Positions 46,092 to 55,162 are shown, numbered from the stretch's first letter. The stretch: DNA of 64,000 nucleotides from Pelomonas cellulosilytica (GCF_021353265.1 NZ_JAJTWU010000008.1:144717-208716); one strand, 5' to 3'. The notes: generated from the sequence alone by a model not told the origin. Numbers and translations: made by a program.

Positions 46092-46619
46092 TCATGTCGC
46101 GCGTCGGATGCCGGCCACCTCGGCCGGTCGCAGCCCCAACGAGCGCAGGAAGGCCGCGTGCTGCGCCGGTGCCGACGCCTCGAAGGCGGCGTGCCAGCGG
46201 CGCATGTCGTCGTCGCTGAACCCGGCCCGGCGCAGCAGCGCCACCCAGGCGGCCTTGCCTCGCGCCTGGCGACGGGCGTGGAACTCGGGCATGGCCAACA
46301 GGCGCGCCAGGCCCTGCTGCTGCTCGCGCAGCCGGTCCACCTCCTCGCCGAGGGACAGCAGCCGTTGCTCGAGCAGCCCTGCAGGCCCGTCGGCGGGTGG
46401 GCCCGCGAGCAGGTCCCGGATCGCGTGCAGCGACAACCCGGCCTCGCGGTAGCGGCGGATGGCTTGAAGCCGCTGGACTTCAGCTTCGCCATAGAGCCTG
46501 TAGCCGGCCTCACTGCGGTCACGCGGCTGCAGCAGGCCCAGCGATTCGTAGTGCAGCAGCGAAGAGCGCGCCAGCCGCGTCGCGCGGGCAAGCCGGCCGA
46601 GGGTGAGGAGGGGCTTCAT
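46092..46619 (-). CDS. MerR-family transcriptional regulator
   Basis: This 175-residue regulator has an N-terminal MerR winged helix (TLGRLARATRLARSSLLHYESLGLLQPRDRSEAGYRLYGEAEVQRLQAIRRYREAGLSLHAIRDLL), a dimer coiled coil, and a C-terminal region with an additional helical domain (MRRWHAAFEASAPAQHAAFLRSLGL) as in TipA-like antibiotic-sensing members. No Cys metal-binding motif is present, so an organic ligand is more likely. It overlaps the upstream small gene by 4 bp. Confidence 0.9.
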   Translation of the reverse strand: MKPLLTLGRLARATRLARSSLLHYESLGLLQPRDRSEAGYRLYGEAEVQRLQAIRRYREAGLSLHAIRDLLAGPPADGPAGLLEQRLLSLGEEVDRLREQQQGLARLLAMPEFHARRQARGKAAWVALLRRAGFSDDDMRRWHAAFEASAPAQHAAFLRSLGLRPAEVAGIRRAT

Positions 46620-47023
46620 GCGGGCAGGGGCAGCCGGTCGGGCGGCTGGAACTGCCGCCGCGCCTCGGCACTGGCCAGCAGTGTCGGCGAATAGTGCCGC
46701 GCCAGCAGCCCGGCTGCATCGCGGACGAGGTCAGCGTTGCGGTGCTGGAACCCGGCCCAGTCCAACGTCGCCTGGGTCGCGCCGCGGCCGGCCATCAGCC
46801 GAACCAGGGCTTCCGTCAGCGTGCGGTTGAACTTGTCGCGGGCGCCGTGGTGGCGGGCAAACCGGTCGATGTCGGTGCAGGTGCGCTCGATGGCTTCCGG
46901 CAGCGTCGTGCGGCGCAGGTGCAGCCAGGCGAGCCACAGGTGCTGCAGGTGGCCGAAGTCCGCGGGTGGCAGGTCGCAGCGCGTGATGGCGCTCAAGAAA
47001 GCTTCGTCATCGTTCGGGCTCAT
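46616..47023 (-). CDS. Conserved hypothetical protein with His-rich helical start
   Basis: This 135-residue protein is not assigned to a named family. It has the pattern DFGHLQHLWLAWLHL near residue 22 and FARHHGARDKFNRTLTEALVRL in the middle; the spaced His residues suggest metal binding in a helical bundle. ATG 47023 has GGAG 5 bp upstream. It forms a coupled pair with the MerR gene (ATGA overlap), as its effector or target. It lies 69 bp downstream of the dioxygenase gene on the same strand. Confidence 0.75.
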   Translation of the reverse strand: MSPNDDEAFLSAITRCDLPPADFGHLQHLWLAWLHLRRTTLPEAIERTCTDIDRFARHHGARDKFNRTLTEALVRLMAGRGATQATLDWAGFQHRNADLVRDAAGLLARHYSPTLLASAEARRQFQPPDRLPLPA

Positions 47024-47092
47024 GGCATCTCCGAGGCGGAAAGCCGTGAGCATCAACCTGACGGCGGCCGTCAGGTCAAGCCGCTTGCCCCT

Positions 47093-47896
47093 TCAACCGA
47101 ATCTGAAGCTCGACGCCGTCAGCCCGCCCAGGTAGTCGGTCTGGTGGTAGTCGCAGCTGCCGGCCTCGCCTTCGGCCGCGCCGGCCGCGACCATCAGCGG
47201 CAGCAGATGCTCCTCGCGCGCATGGGCCAGCCGCGCGGCGGGGGCCTGTTCCCAGTCCTTCAGCCGTTCGGCGCGGCCCTCGGGCGCGGGCACGGCGGCC
47301 TGCAGCCAGGCGTCGAAGGCGATGGACGGCGCCTGGCCGCGGCCGTTGAACATCAGCCCCAGGTTGTGGAAGCTGAAGCCGCTGCCGAGGATCAGCACGC
47401 CTTCGTCGCGCAGCGGGGCCAGGGCGCGGCCGAGCGCCAGGTGCTCGGCCGGGTCCAGCCCCTGGCGCAGCGACAGCTGCACGACGGGCACGTCCGCGTC
47501 CGGGTACATCGGCGCCAGGGTGCAGAAGGCGCCGTGGTCGAAGCCGCGTGCGGCATCGCGCGCCACGGGCAGGCCAGCGGCCTGGATCAGCGCGACGACA
47601 CGCTCGGCCAGCGCCGGGTCGCCCGGGGCGGGGTAGACCACCTCGTAGGTGTGCGCCGGGAAGCCGCCGTAGTCGTACAGCATGCCGGGGGTCGGGGACG
47701 TCATCACCGTGAAGGCCGAGGCTTCCCAGTGCGCCGAGATCATCAGGATGGCCTTCGGGCGCGCCGGCAGCGAAGCCGGCAGCGCCTGCAGCGAGGCTTC
47801 CAGCTTCGCGTGGGCATGGCGGAACTCGCCGTCCATGTAGGGCCAGGGGCCGCCGCCGTGGGACAGGAAGAAGGTGGGTTGTCTCATGATGAGCAT
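47093..47896 (-). CDS. DODA-type extradiol aromatic ring-opening dioxygenase (YgiD-like)
   Basis: This 267-residue member of the class III extradiol dioxygenases resembles 4,5-DOPA dioxygenase and E. coli YgiD. Metal-binding His residues are visible in FFLSHGGGPWPYMD, ISAHWE, FDHGAFCTL and FSFHNLG, and the C-terminal FRFG is as in the family. It may cleave a catechol, and the physiological substrate is usually unknown. ATG 47887 is an alternative start three codons in. It is divergent from the Wadjet operon by 91 bp. Confidence 0.9.
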   Translation of the reverse strand: MLIMRQPTFFLSHGGGPWPYMDGEFRHAHAKLEASLQALPASLPARPKAILMISAHWEASAFTVMTSPTPGMLYDYGGFPAHTYEVVYPAPGDPALAERVVALIQAAGLPVARDAARGFDHGAFCTLAPMYPDADVPVVQLSLRQGLDPAEHLALGRALAPLRDEGVLILGSGFSFHNLGLMFNGRGQAPSIAFDAWLQAAVPAPEGRAERLKDWEQAPAARLAHAREEHLLPLMVAAGAAEGEAGSCDYHQTDYLGGLTASSFRFG

Positions 47897-47987
47897 CAGT
47901 GTGGACCTGCATCGCCCTTCGGAGGTTCAAGCCGGCCGGTGGCAGCGCTCAAAGCGGCTGAATGCCGCCGACGATAATCCTGGCCCC

Positions 47988-49295
47988 ATGGCCGACCTCC
48001 GCCCCACGCCCACCCCCGACGACCCGCGCTCGCCCGACGAGTTCTTCCGCGACGGCGGCGCGCCGGTGGACTCGCTGCTGTGGTGGCAGCTGGACCGCCA
48101 TGAGGCGCTGATGGCCGCGCAGCGTGCGCTGTTCGGTGGCGAGGCGGCCTGGGTGCGGCTGCGGGTGTGGGTGTTCCTGGAGCTGATGGCGCTGCCCGCC
48201 GCGCGACTGGCCCGTGACGAGCTGAACCGCCACTTCCATCACGTCAAGGAAGACGCGCTGGAGACGGTGCTCAAGCGCCTGCGCGACGCCGGCCTGCTGC
48301 ACTGGGAAGCCTCCACGCAGACCTACGCCATCACGCCGCTGGCACAGTCGGTCGTCGGCATGCTGCAGCCGCTGACGGCCGACACAGCCGGCCCCGACGA
48401 CGACCTCGCCGCGCTGCTGGCCGGCGTGGCCGGCGCTCACCAGTTGGGCCTGCTGGAGCCGCAGCAGCTCAACATGCTGCACGCACAGCTGGCGCGGCTG
48501 CGCGAGGAGTTCGCTGACGCGATGGCCAGCGGCAGCGAGTTCGAGCTGCGCCGCGCCAATGCCCGGTTCGAGCGCGCGATGGCGCTCGTGGATCGTGCAA
48601 GCGACGCCGTCAAGGCCATCATCGAGCAGGCCCAGGCCAGCGGCCACGCGCGGCTGGAGCGGTTGGCGCGCGACTTGGCCAGTGCCCAGGCCAGTCTGCT
48701 GGTCATGGCCAGCCAGTTCAACCGCGCGCTGCAGCAGGCGGACCGCCAGCGCGTGACGCTGGGCTCCACCGGCGTGACGACGACCGACCTGCGCCAGTGG
48801 CTGCAGCGCCAAGCCGGCGCCGGCGAGCTGCACGCGCTGCTGGGCGACGCGCTGTCCACCGGCGTGCACCCGGTCATCGTCGCCGCGCAGGAGCTGGTGG
48901 ACGGCGCCGAGGCCGAGTTCGAGCGTGACCGACCCAAGCCCGCCGACGTGGCCGGCCTGCCCGCCGCCCAGGCCGCGCCGGATGGTCGGCTGGAGGTGCT
49001 GAGCCTGCCGCCCGAACTGGGCGCGCTGCAGCTGCTGCTAGACGGCTGGACGGCCGAGGGCCGCGGCGCCCAGCCGGTGGCGCCGGCCGTGCTGGGCGGC
49101 AGCTACGCGTCGGCCGCCTACCGTGCCCAACTGCTGCCGCTGCTGGGCGACCCGCAGGCCCGCCACCTGAAGGGCGCGACTGGTGACATGGCCCGCCAGC
49201 CCTGGCGCGTGCGCTGGAGCGCCGAGCAGGGCGCTGTGGACGACGAAGCCGTGGCCTGGATGAGCCGCGGCGACCTCCTGAGCGAATCCGAATGA
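47988..49295 (+). CDS. jetA: Wadjet JetA (MukF/kleisin-like)
   Basis: This 435-residue protein is the first of four genes in the order JetA-JetB-JetC-JetD. It has an N-terminal winged-helix-like region (LDRHEALMAAQRALFGGEAAWVRLRVWVFLELMALPAARLARDELNRHFHHVKEDALETVLKRLRDAGLL) and a long helical middle, the expected kleisin-type organisation. Sequence similarity to MukF is low, so the call rests on architecture and on the downstream SMC, JetB and toprim-like genes. Wadjet complexes recognise and cleave closed-circular plasmids. It overlaps jetB by 4 bp (ATGA 49292-49295). Confidence 0.82.
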   Translation: MADLRPTPTPDDPRSPDEFFRDGGAPVDSLLWWQLDRHEALMAAQRALFGGEAAWVRLRVWVFLELMALPAARLARDELNRHFHHVKEDALETVLKRLRDAGLLHWEASTQTYAITPLAQSVVGMLQPLTADTAGPDDDLAALLAGVAGAHQLGLLEPQQLNMLHAQLARLREEFADAMASGSEFELRRANARFERAMALVDRASDAVKAIIEQAQASGHARLERLARDLASAQASLLVMASQFNRALQQADRQRVTLGSTGVTTTDLRQWLQRQAGAGELHALLGDALSTGVHPVIVAAQELVDGAEAEFERDRPKPADVAGLPAAQAAPDGRLEVLSLPPELGALQLLLDGWTAEGRGAQPVAPAVLGGSYASAAYRAQLLPLLGDPQARHLKGATGDMARQPWRVRWSAEQGAVDDEAVAWMSRGDLLSESE

Positions 49296-50005
49296 ACAAC
49301 TTCGATGATGCCGCCAACCTGGCGGCCCAACTGCTGGCTCGCCGCTGGCTGCCGCGCACCCACCCGCTGGTCAAGCGGGCGCTGATCGACGCCGACCTGT
49401 GGGCCGCCGTCACCGCGCGGCTGGCCGGCGTGGGGCTGAAGCTCGTCGACAACGTCTACGCCGAGCATGTATCGGTCGCGCTGCTGAGGCCGGCCGAGAC
49501 CGCGGTGTTTGGCGAGTCGGGCCTGGCGGCCAACAACAACCTGGAGCTGCCGCGCGATGGCGTGTCGCTGCTTGTGGTGCTGTGGAGTCTGATCGTGCTG
49601 CCCAAGCGCCAGCGCCAGCTCAACCGGGCCGACGCCGATGGCGACCAGCAGGGCGAGATGTTCGCCGCTGACAAGCCGCTGCCTGCCGCCGCCAGCGTGT
49701 CGCCGGTACTGAGCTACCGCAGCCTGCTGGCCGACTTCGGCGACCAGCTCGGCAAGAAGGTGCGGCTGGACGGCAACCTGAAAGCGCTGGAGCGCCACGG
49801 CTTCATCACGCGGCGCGGCGAAGACATTGCCGAGGGCCCGCTGCTGGACCTGCTGCTGGACTACGACCAGCTCGCGCCGCGCATCCTCGACGGCGCGCTG
49901 GCTGACGTGCTGGCCCGCGCGACCGATGCGGTCGCCGGCCCGGCGATTCAACAGATCCAGGCCGCTCGCCAGGAACAAGAAGAACCCGCTGACGACGCCG
50001 CCTGA
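49292..50005 (+). CDS. jetB: Wadjet JetB (MukE-like)
   Basis: This 237-residue protein matches the expected length and winged-helix character of JetB/MukE/MksE subunits that bridge kleisin and SMC heads (LVKRALIDADLWAAVTARLAGVGLKLVDN, LSYRSLLADFGDQLGKKVRLDGNLKALERHGFITRRGE). It sits between the kleisin and SMC genes and its stop overlaps jetC by 1 bp (TGATG). The acidic C-terminal tail (QEQEEPADDAA) is probably disordered. Confidence 0.82.
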   Translation: MNNFDDAANLAAQLLARRWLPRTHPLVKRALIDADLWAAVTARLAGVGLKLVDNVYAEHVSVALLRPAETAVFGESGLAANNNLELPRDGVSLLVVLWSLIVLPKRQRQLNRADADGDQQGEMFAADKPLPAAASVSPVLSYRSLLADFGDQLGKKVRLDGNLKALERHGFITRRGEDIAEGPLLDLLLDYDQLAPRILDGALADVLARATDAVAGPAIQQIQAARQEQEEPADDAA

Positions 50006-52821
50006 TGTTCCACCTCCAAACCCTCGAACTGCTGCACTGGGACTACTGCCAGCGCGTTACGCTGCCGCTGGACGGCAACATCATCACCATCGCCGGCCCC
50101 AACGGGTCGGGCAAGACCACGCTGCTGGACGCGCTGCGTACGCTGCTGGGACTGGAATGCTCGGGTGGCCGCACCTTCCGCACCTACGCCCGCCACGCCA
50201 ATGCCGAGACGGCCTGGCTGCGCGCGCTGGTGGACAACCGACCGCGCGGCCGGCAGAACAGCAGCCGTCCTTTCGCCAGCTCGCTGATCTACGCCGACCA
50301 GGTCACGCTGGCTTGCCGCATCGAGCGCCAGGGCGGTGACTGGGTGCGGCGTTATGCCATCGTGGAAGGCGTTGTCGAGATCGAGCAGCTGGCCGAGAAG
50401 AGCGACCGCGACTGGCTGGGCATCGAGGCCTGGAGAAAACGTCTTGAAGCTGCAGGTCTCACGCGCGCGATCGGCCGAGTGCTGGCACTGGAGCAGGGGC
50501 AGACCGACCGGCTCTGCGAGCTGTCGCCGAAGGAGCTGCTGCGCCTCGTGTTCGAGGTGTTCGGCGACCAGGAGGTGCTGGACCGTTACGAGCAGGCGCG
50601 CAGCCACCAGCAGCAGCTGGCCAAGGAGGTGCAGGCCGCCGAGGGCGAGCTGGCGCGCACGCAGGCCCAGCTGGCCGAGCTGGCCAACCGCGTGACGAGC
50701 TACCGCCAGTGGCAGCTGAAGGTCCAGGAGCGCGAGCGCCTGGCCACCGAGGTGCTGCCCGTCATGCAGTGGAGCGAAGCCCGTGAAAGGCTGGCGCGTG
50801 ACGGCCGAGAGCTGCACCGCGCGCGGCTCTTTGCCGCCGCCGATGCGCGCGCCATGTCGACCAAGCGGGCCGGCCTGCACGAGCTGTTCAAGGAGCACGA
50901 GGCCACCAAGGCCAGGCTTGTCGCGCTTGAAGGCGAGCGCCGCGAGGCCCGCGCCGCGTTCGATCAGGCCCGCGAGGCCGAGAAGCCGGTGGAGCAGACC
51001 GTCAAGCGCGAGGACGAGCTGCGCGCGCTGGCCGATGTGGAAGCCGATGCTGCCGCACTCGCGGCCCGCACGCAGCAGCTGGCCGCCGACAAGGACAGGC
51101 TGCGCGGCGAGTACACCCGCGCCGACGACAAGCTGCGCCATGTGCAGGGGCTGCTCGCCGAGCTGAAGGACAAGCGCCTGCCGCCGCCGCCACCCGAGGT
51201 GAGGCCTCTGCGTCAGGCGTTGGACGACGCCGGCATCGCCCACCATGTCGTGGCCGACAGCATCGACATCGCCGACGAGCGCTGGCGCGAGGCCGCCGAG
51301 GGCGTGCTGCGCGGCTCGCGCTGGGTGGTCGTGCTGAAGCATCGCAGTGACGAGGCGCGCGCCTTCGCCATCGCGTCCAAGCAGAAGTACCGCCATTACG
51401 TCGTGTCCGATGCCGCGCCCGTGCCGCAGGCCAAGTCTGGCTCGCTGCTGGCCGCGCTGAAGGTCAGCGCGCCGCTGCCGACGTGGCTGGCGCGCCAGCT
51501 CGATGGCATCCGCTGCGTCGCCAGCACGGAAGAGGGCAGTGGCACGGGCGGCGAATGGATCACGCCCGATGCCTACTACCGCGATGGCCGCGGCGGCCGC
51601 AGCGTCGCTATACCGGCGTCGGACCACCAGTTCGGCGCCAATGCCGTGGCCGGCCGCCGCGCGTCGCTCGAAGGCGAGCTGTCCCGCATCGACGCCGAGC
51701 TGACCCGCGTCGCCAAGGCCCAGGCCGAGGTGGACCGCCAGCTCAAGGACGCTCAGCGCGCCGCGCAGGGCCACAAGGCGGCGATGGAACTCTCCGAGCG
51801 CGCCGACGAGTTCGCCGAGGCCCGCGCCCGGCTACCGGCGCTCAAGCAGGCCCGCGCCGAGGCGTCCACGCGCATGACGGCCGTGGAGGCCGAGCACGAC
51901 CGGCTGCTGAAGGCCTCCGGCGTGCACGAGCAGAACTACGAGCGTGCGCAGCGGGAACTAGCCGACGGCGAGGAGCGCCAGGCGCGCACCGCGCGCGAGC
52001 ATGCCGAGCGCCGCAAGACGCTGCAAGCGGCGGCGCGCGTCTCGCGCGAGGCCGGCGCCAAGTTCCCGCCGCGCTGGATTACGCCCATCGCGCTCACGGC
52101 GCTGAAGAATGAGTTCGAGAACGCCCGCCAGGCCGAGATCCGCGCCAATCATGTGGACCAGGAGCTTGAGAAAGGCGTCTGGGAGACGGACGCCACCGTG
52201 CTGGACCGCCATGTGCGCATGACCCAGCAGGTGCGTGACGAGGAGGAACAGCTGTCCAACCGCAAGGCCAGCAACGCGCTAGCCGCCACGGCGGCCGGCA
52301 ACGCCCGCGAGCGCTACATCGACGTGCTGCGCGCCACCGTGCGCCGCTACAAGAAGAACGTCGCCGAGCTGGGCGAGCTGGCTGGGGTGGCCGCCGAGGC
52401 GCAATTGCCCCATCTGGACAACGACGACATCGTGCTGGCCCAGGCCGGCCTGCAGGTCAAGTTCAACTTCGACGGCAAGGGTGAGGTGGGACTGAATGAC
52501 GGCGAGGCCTCGGGCGGGCAGCAGGTGCTGAAGAGCCTGATCCTGCTGGTGGGCCTGATGAAGGACGACGAGACGCCCGGCGGCTTCGTCTTCATTGACG
52601 AGCCCTTCGCCCACCTGGACGTGCGCAACATCCAGCTCGTCGGCCACTTCCTGCGCAGCACCCGCGCGCAATACCTGCTGACGACGCCGATCACGCACAA
52701 CGTCGAGGTCTTCGAGCCCAGCGAAATCACGCTGGTGACGAGCAAGAAGCCGCGCGGCGAACGCTGGGCGCCGCCGATTGCGGTGCTGGCGCGGCGGCCT
52801 GAGGTCAGTGACTACGCGTGA
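50005..52821 (+). CDS. jetC: Wadjet JetC (SMC/MukB-like ATPase)
   Basis: This 938-residue SMC-type ATPase has Walker A GPNGSGKT at residues 31-38, two long charged coiled-coil arms around a hinge (about 395-560) and the C-terminal ABC signature region GEASGGQQVLKSLILLVGLM followed by Walker B GGFVFIDEPFAHLD. It drives DNA loop extrusion in the Wadjet complex. It seems shorter than many MukB/JetC proteins, so its arms are probably short, which may indicate a Wadjet subtype. The jetD gene overlaps its 3' end by 14 bp. Confidence 0.88.
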   Translation: MFHLQTLELLHWDYCQRVTLPLDGNIITIAGPNGSGKTTLLDALRTLLGLECSGGRTFRTYARHANAETAWLRALVDNRPRGRQNSSRPFASSLIYADQVTLACRIERQGGDWVRRYAIVEGVVEIEQLAEKSDRDWLGIEAWRKRLEAAGLTRAIGRVLALEQGQTDRLCELSPKELLRLVFEVFGDQEVLDRYEQARSHQQQLAKEVQAAEGELARTQAQLAELANRVTSYRQWQLKVQERERLATEVLPVMQWSEARERLARDGRELHRARLFAAADARAMSTKRAGLHELFKEHEATKARLVALEGERREARAAFDQAREAEKPVEQTVKREDELRALADVEADAAALAARTQQLAADKDRLRGEYTRADDKLRHVQGLLAELKDKRLPPPPPEVRPLRQALDDAGIAHHVVADSIDIADERWREAAEGVLRGSRWVVVLKHRSDEARAFAIASKQKYRHYVVSDAAPVPQAKSGSLLAALKVSAPLPTWLARQLDGIRCVASTEEGSGTGGEWITPDAYYRDGRGGRSVAIPASDHQFGANAVAGRRASLEGELSRIDAELTRVAKAQAEVDRQLKDAQRAAQGHKAAMELSERADEFAEARARLPALKQARAEASTRMTAVEAEHDRLLKASGVHEQNYERAQRELADGEERQARTAREHAERRKTLQAAARVSREAGAKFPPRWITPIALTALKNEFENARQAEIRANHVDQELEKGVWETDATVLDRHVRMTQQVRDEEEQLSNRKASNALAATAAGNARERYIDVLRATVRRYKKNVAELGELAGVAAEAQLPHLDNDDIVLAQAGLQVKFNFDGKGEVGLNDGEASGGQQVLKSLILLVGLMKDDETPGGFVFIDEPFAHLDVRNIQLVGHFLRSTRAQYLLTTPITHNVEVFEPSEITLVTSKKPRGERWAPPIAVLARRPEVSDYA

Positions 52822-53980
52822 GCTGACTGCCAGCCGCACGCGCCGCCACCTGGCGGCGGCGCGGGCGGTGTGGCCCGGACGGCTGCCGACACTGAGCGCC
52901 GAGGAGCGCGAGCTGCTGATCGACTGGCTGCGCGGCAGCGCCGACACGCGGCCCTGGCAGAGCCTGCTGCAGGCCGCCGGGCCCGGGCGCATTGAGCTGG
53001 CCGACGCGCTGTCGCAGAGGGCGTTGGAGGCCGGGCTGGCCACGCGCCACGAGCGCAGCGAACACGGCCGCTGGTGGCCCGTGAAGCTCTGCTGGGTCGA
53101 GCTGGAGGCCTTGCAGGCCGCGCTGGGCCTGGCCACCCGCAGCGACCGCGAGGCGCGCACGGCGGTGCTGGCGCAGCGCCTGGAAACGCTGATGGCGGAC
53201 GACCTCGTCGGAGAAGCCGCGCAGGCGCTGGCCGAGGCGCGCATGGCTACGGCTGCCGTTGAGGCGCGGGCGGCCCTGCTGGAAGCGCTGCGCCGCTGGG
53301 CGGCCGAGGGGCGCTCGGGTTTGCGTCGCGACTTCGCGCTGCATCTGGGCCACACGAAGGCCATCTCCGCCGGCGAATGGGGCTGGTTGGAACGGCACTT
53401 CGACCTGCCGGCGCTGGGCATCGACGCCTTCGCGCCGACGCTGGCGCTCGCGGGCGATGCCCGCCTGTGCTGGCCCGGCGAGCGCCTGCTGGACCTGGGC
53501 GTGGCCCCGTTCCTCACGCTGCCGGTCGATGCGCTGCAGGTCCTGCAGCGCGTGGACGCGCCACCGGCCCGCTGGTGGCTCATCGAAAACCGTGCCAGCT
53601 TCGAAAAGCAGGCGGCACGTCGCGTGGCGGGCGATGCGCTCGTGTGGATTGCTGGCCGGCCGACGCGCGCCTGGGGCGAGGCCATGGCTCGGCTGCTTGC
53701 TCTGGCGCCGGCCCCGGCCGCCATCAGCGCCGATGCCGACCCTGCCGGCATCGAGATCGCGTTGGCTGCCGCCGAACCCTGGGAGCGTGCGGGGCTGCCG
53801 TGGGCCGCCGTCGCGATGGAGCCCGAGCGGCTGGACCGCAGCGGCCTGCAGCCGCTGGGCCGTTATGACTACAGCGTGCTCCAACGCCTGGCTTTACGTG
53901 ACCTGCCGCTCGAGCTCGCTGCTCTGCGCGACGCGCTGGCCGCGCGCGGCGTGAAGGCCGAGCAAGAGGGCTGGCTGTGA
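52808..53980 (+). CDS. jetD: Wadjet JetD (toprim-like nuclease)
   Basis: This 390-residue protein fits JetD (DUF3322/DUF2220), the nuclease that cuts plasmid DNA after SMC-driven extrusion. The N-terminal half is helical and DNA-binding-like; the C-terminal half has a topoisomerase VI/toprim-type core with LIENRASFE, ISADADPAGIEIA (metal-binding acids) and the typical ending AEQEGWL. The GTG at 52808 has GAGG only 3 bp upstream; an in-frame start at 52778 is possible. No phage or transposon is visible nearby. Confidence 0.85.
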   Translation: MTTRELTASRTRRHLAAARAVWPGRLPTLSAEERELLIDWLRGSADTRPWQSLLQAAGPGRIELADALSQRALEAGLATRHERSEHGRWWPVKLCWVELEALQAALGLATRSDREARTAVLAQRLETLMADDLVGEAAQALAEARMATAAVEARAALLEALRRWAAEGRSGLRRDFALHLGHTKAISAGEWGWLERHFDLPALGIDAFAPTLALAGDARLCWPGERLLDLGVAPFLTLPVDALQVLQRVDAPPARWWLIENRASFEKQAARRVAGDALVWIAGRPTRAWGEAMARLLALAPAPAAISADADPAGIEIALAAAEPWERAGLPWAAVAMEPERLDRSGLQPLGRYDYSVLQRLALRDLPLELAALRDALAARGVKAEQEGWL

Positions 53981-53990
53981 TGGTGGCGTT

Positions 53991-54014
53991 ATACGGTTCG
54001 TATACGAATCGTAT
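53991..54014. promoter_or_regulatory. 24-bp palindromic operator overlapping promoter of the parD-like gene
   Basis: ATACGGTTCG at 53991-54000 and its near-complement CGAATCGTAT at 54005-54014 surround a TATA core, forming an almost perfect 24-bp palindrome with one mismatched pair. It overlaps the probable -10 box (TATAGT, 54014-54019). A ribbon-helix-helix protein such as the adjacent ParD-like product would bind such a site and repress its own operon. Confidence 0.75.
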
Positions 54015-54025
54015 ATAGTGCCCGC

Positions 54026-54286
54026 ATGGGCATCGTCAAAATCTCCGACCCGCTCCACGAGAGCCTCCGCGTGGCCAGCCAGGCGCTGTCACGCTCCATC
54101 AACGCGCAGGCCGAGCACTGGATGCGCATCGGCATGCTGGCCGAGCTGCATCCGCAGCTGAACCACAGCGAGATCTGCCAGCTGCTGATCCGCGCCGAGC
54201 AGGAGGGCGGGCTGGACCTGACGCGCCTGGCCGGCTGGGCTCAAGCCCCCAAGGCCAGGGCGAATGTCAAAGGAGGACGCGCATGA
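54026..54286 (+). CDS. ParD-like antitoxin/RHH family protein
   Basis: This 86-residue protein begins MGIVKISDPLHESLRVASQALSRSINAQAEHWMRIGMLAEL, the ParD-like family pattern of a ribbon-helix-helix DNA-binding dimer. No ParE toxin follows; the gene instead overlaps a methionine aminopeptidase gene by 4 bp. The -10-like TATAGT ends 6 bp before the ATG and there is no Shine-Dalgarno, so the mRNA is probably leaderless. The palindrome upstream points to autoregulation. Whether it regulates the peptidase or counters a toxin-like effect is unknown. Confidence 0.85.
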   Translation: MGIVKISDPLHESLRVASQALSRSINAQAEHWMRIGMLAELHPQLNHSEICQLLIRAEQEGGLDLTRLAGWAQAPKARANVKGGRA

Positions 54287-55077
54287 AGAGCCTGAAGCTG
54301 CGCACCCCCGAGGAGGTCGCCAAGGCCCGCGAGGCGGGGCATCTGATCGCCGAGGTGCTGGCCCAGCTGAAGCCGCTGGTGCAGCCGGGGGTGACGACGG
54401 AGGAACTGGACGACTTCTGCCACGACTACATCGTCAACAAGCTCAAGTGCGTGCCGTCCAACGTCGGCTACCACGGCTACCCCAAGACGGCCTGCATCTC
54501 GCCCAACCACGTCGTCTGCCATGGCATCCCGAGCAAGGACAAGCGGCTGAAGAAGGGCGACATCGTCAACGTGGACGTGACGCTGACGACGCCCGACGGC
54601 TGGTTTGGCGACAGCAGCCGCATGTTCATCGTCGGCGAGGCAAACGTGCTGGCGCGCCGGCTGGTGACGACCACCTATGAGGCGCTGCGCGCCGGCATCC
54701 GCCAGGTGCGCCCCGGCGCGACGCTGGGCGACGTGGGTCATGCCATCCAGAAGGTCGCGCATGCGGCCGGCTTCAGCGTCGTGCGCGAGTACGGCGGGCA
54801 TGGCATCGGCACGGTCTACCACGACGAGCCGCACGTCAACCACTTTGGCCGGCCCGGCGAAGGCCTGAAGCTGCAGGAGGGCATGATCTTCACGATCGAG
54901 CCCATGCTGAATGCCGGTGGCGCCGGCATCCGCGAACTGAACGACGGCTGGACGGTCGTCACGCGCGACCACTCGCTGTCAGCGCAGTGGGAACACATGG
55001 TGACGGTGACGAAGGACGGCTTCGAGATCCTGACGCCGTGGCCGGATGGGGTGGGGGAATATCCGGCGATTGAGTGA
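54283..55077 (+). CDS. map: Type I methionine aminopeptidase
   Basis: This 264-residue enzyme removes the initiator methionine from new proteins. The metal ligands of the family are visible in order: Asp in VNVDVTLTTPDGWFGDSSRMF (two Asp), His in GHGIGTVYHDEP, Glu in FTIEPML and Glu in HMVTVTKDGFEI context (SAQWEHMV). It is coupled (ATGA, 54283-54286) to the ParD-like gene and thus under its palindromic promoter, which suggests a regulated second copy and not the housekeeping map gene usually linked to rpsB. It converges on a small secreted-protein gene. Confidence 0.93.
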   Translation: MKSLKLRTPEEVAKAREAGHLIAEVLAQLKPLVQPGVTTEELDDFCHDYIVNKLKCVPSNVGYHGYPKTACISPNHVVCHGIPSKDKRLKKGDIVNVDVTLTTPDGWFGDSSRMFIVGEANVLARRLVTTTYEALRAGIRQVRPGATLGDVGHAIQKVAHAAGFSVVREYGGHGIGTVYHDEPHVNHFGRPGEGLKLQEGMIFTIEPMLNAGGAGIRELNDGWTVVTRDHSLSAQWEHMVTVTKDGFEILTPWPDGVGEYPAIE

Positions 55078-55162
55078 GGCGGCTGATTGGGTTTTGACTT
55101 GCGAACGCCGACGTCGCCGGAGACGGGGGAGGGAAGGCTCGAAGCGTTCACCCTCCTGTGCT

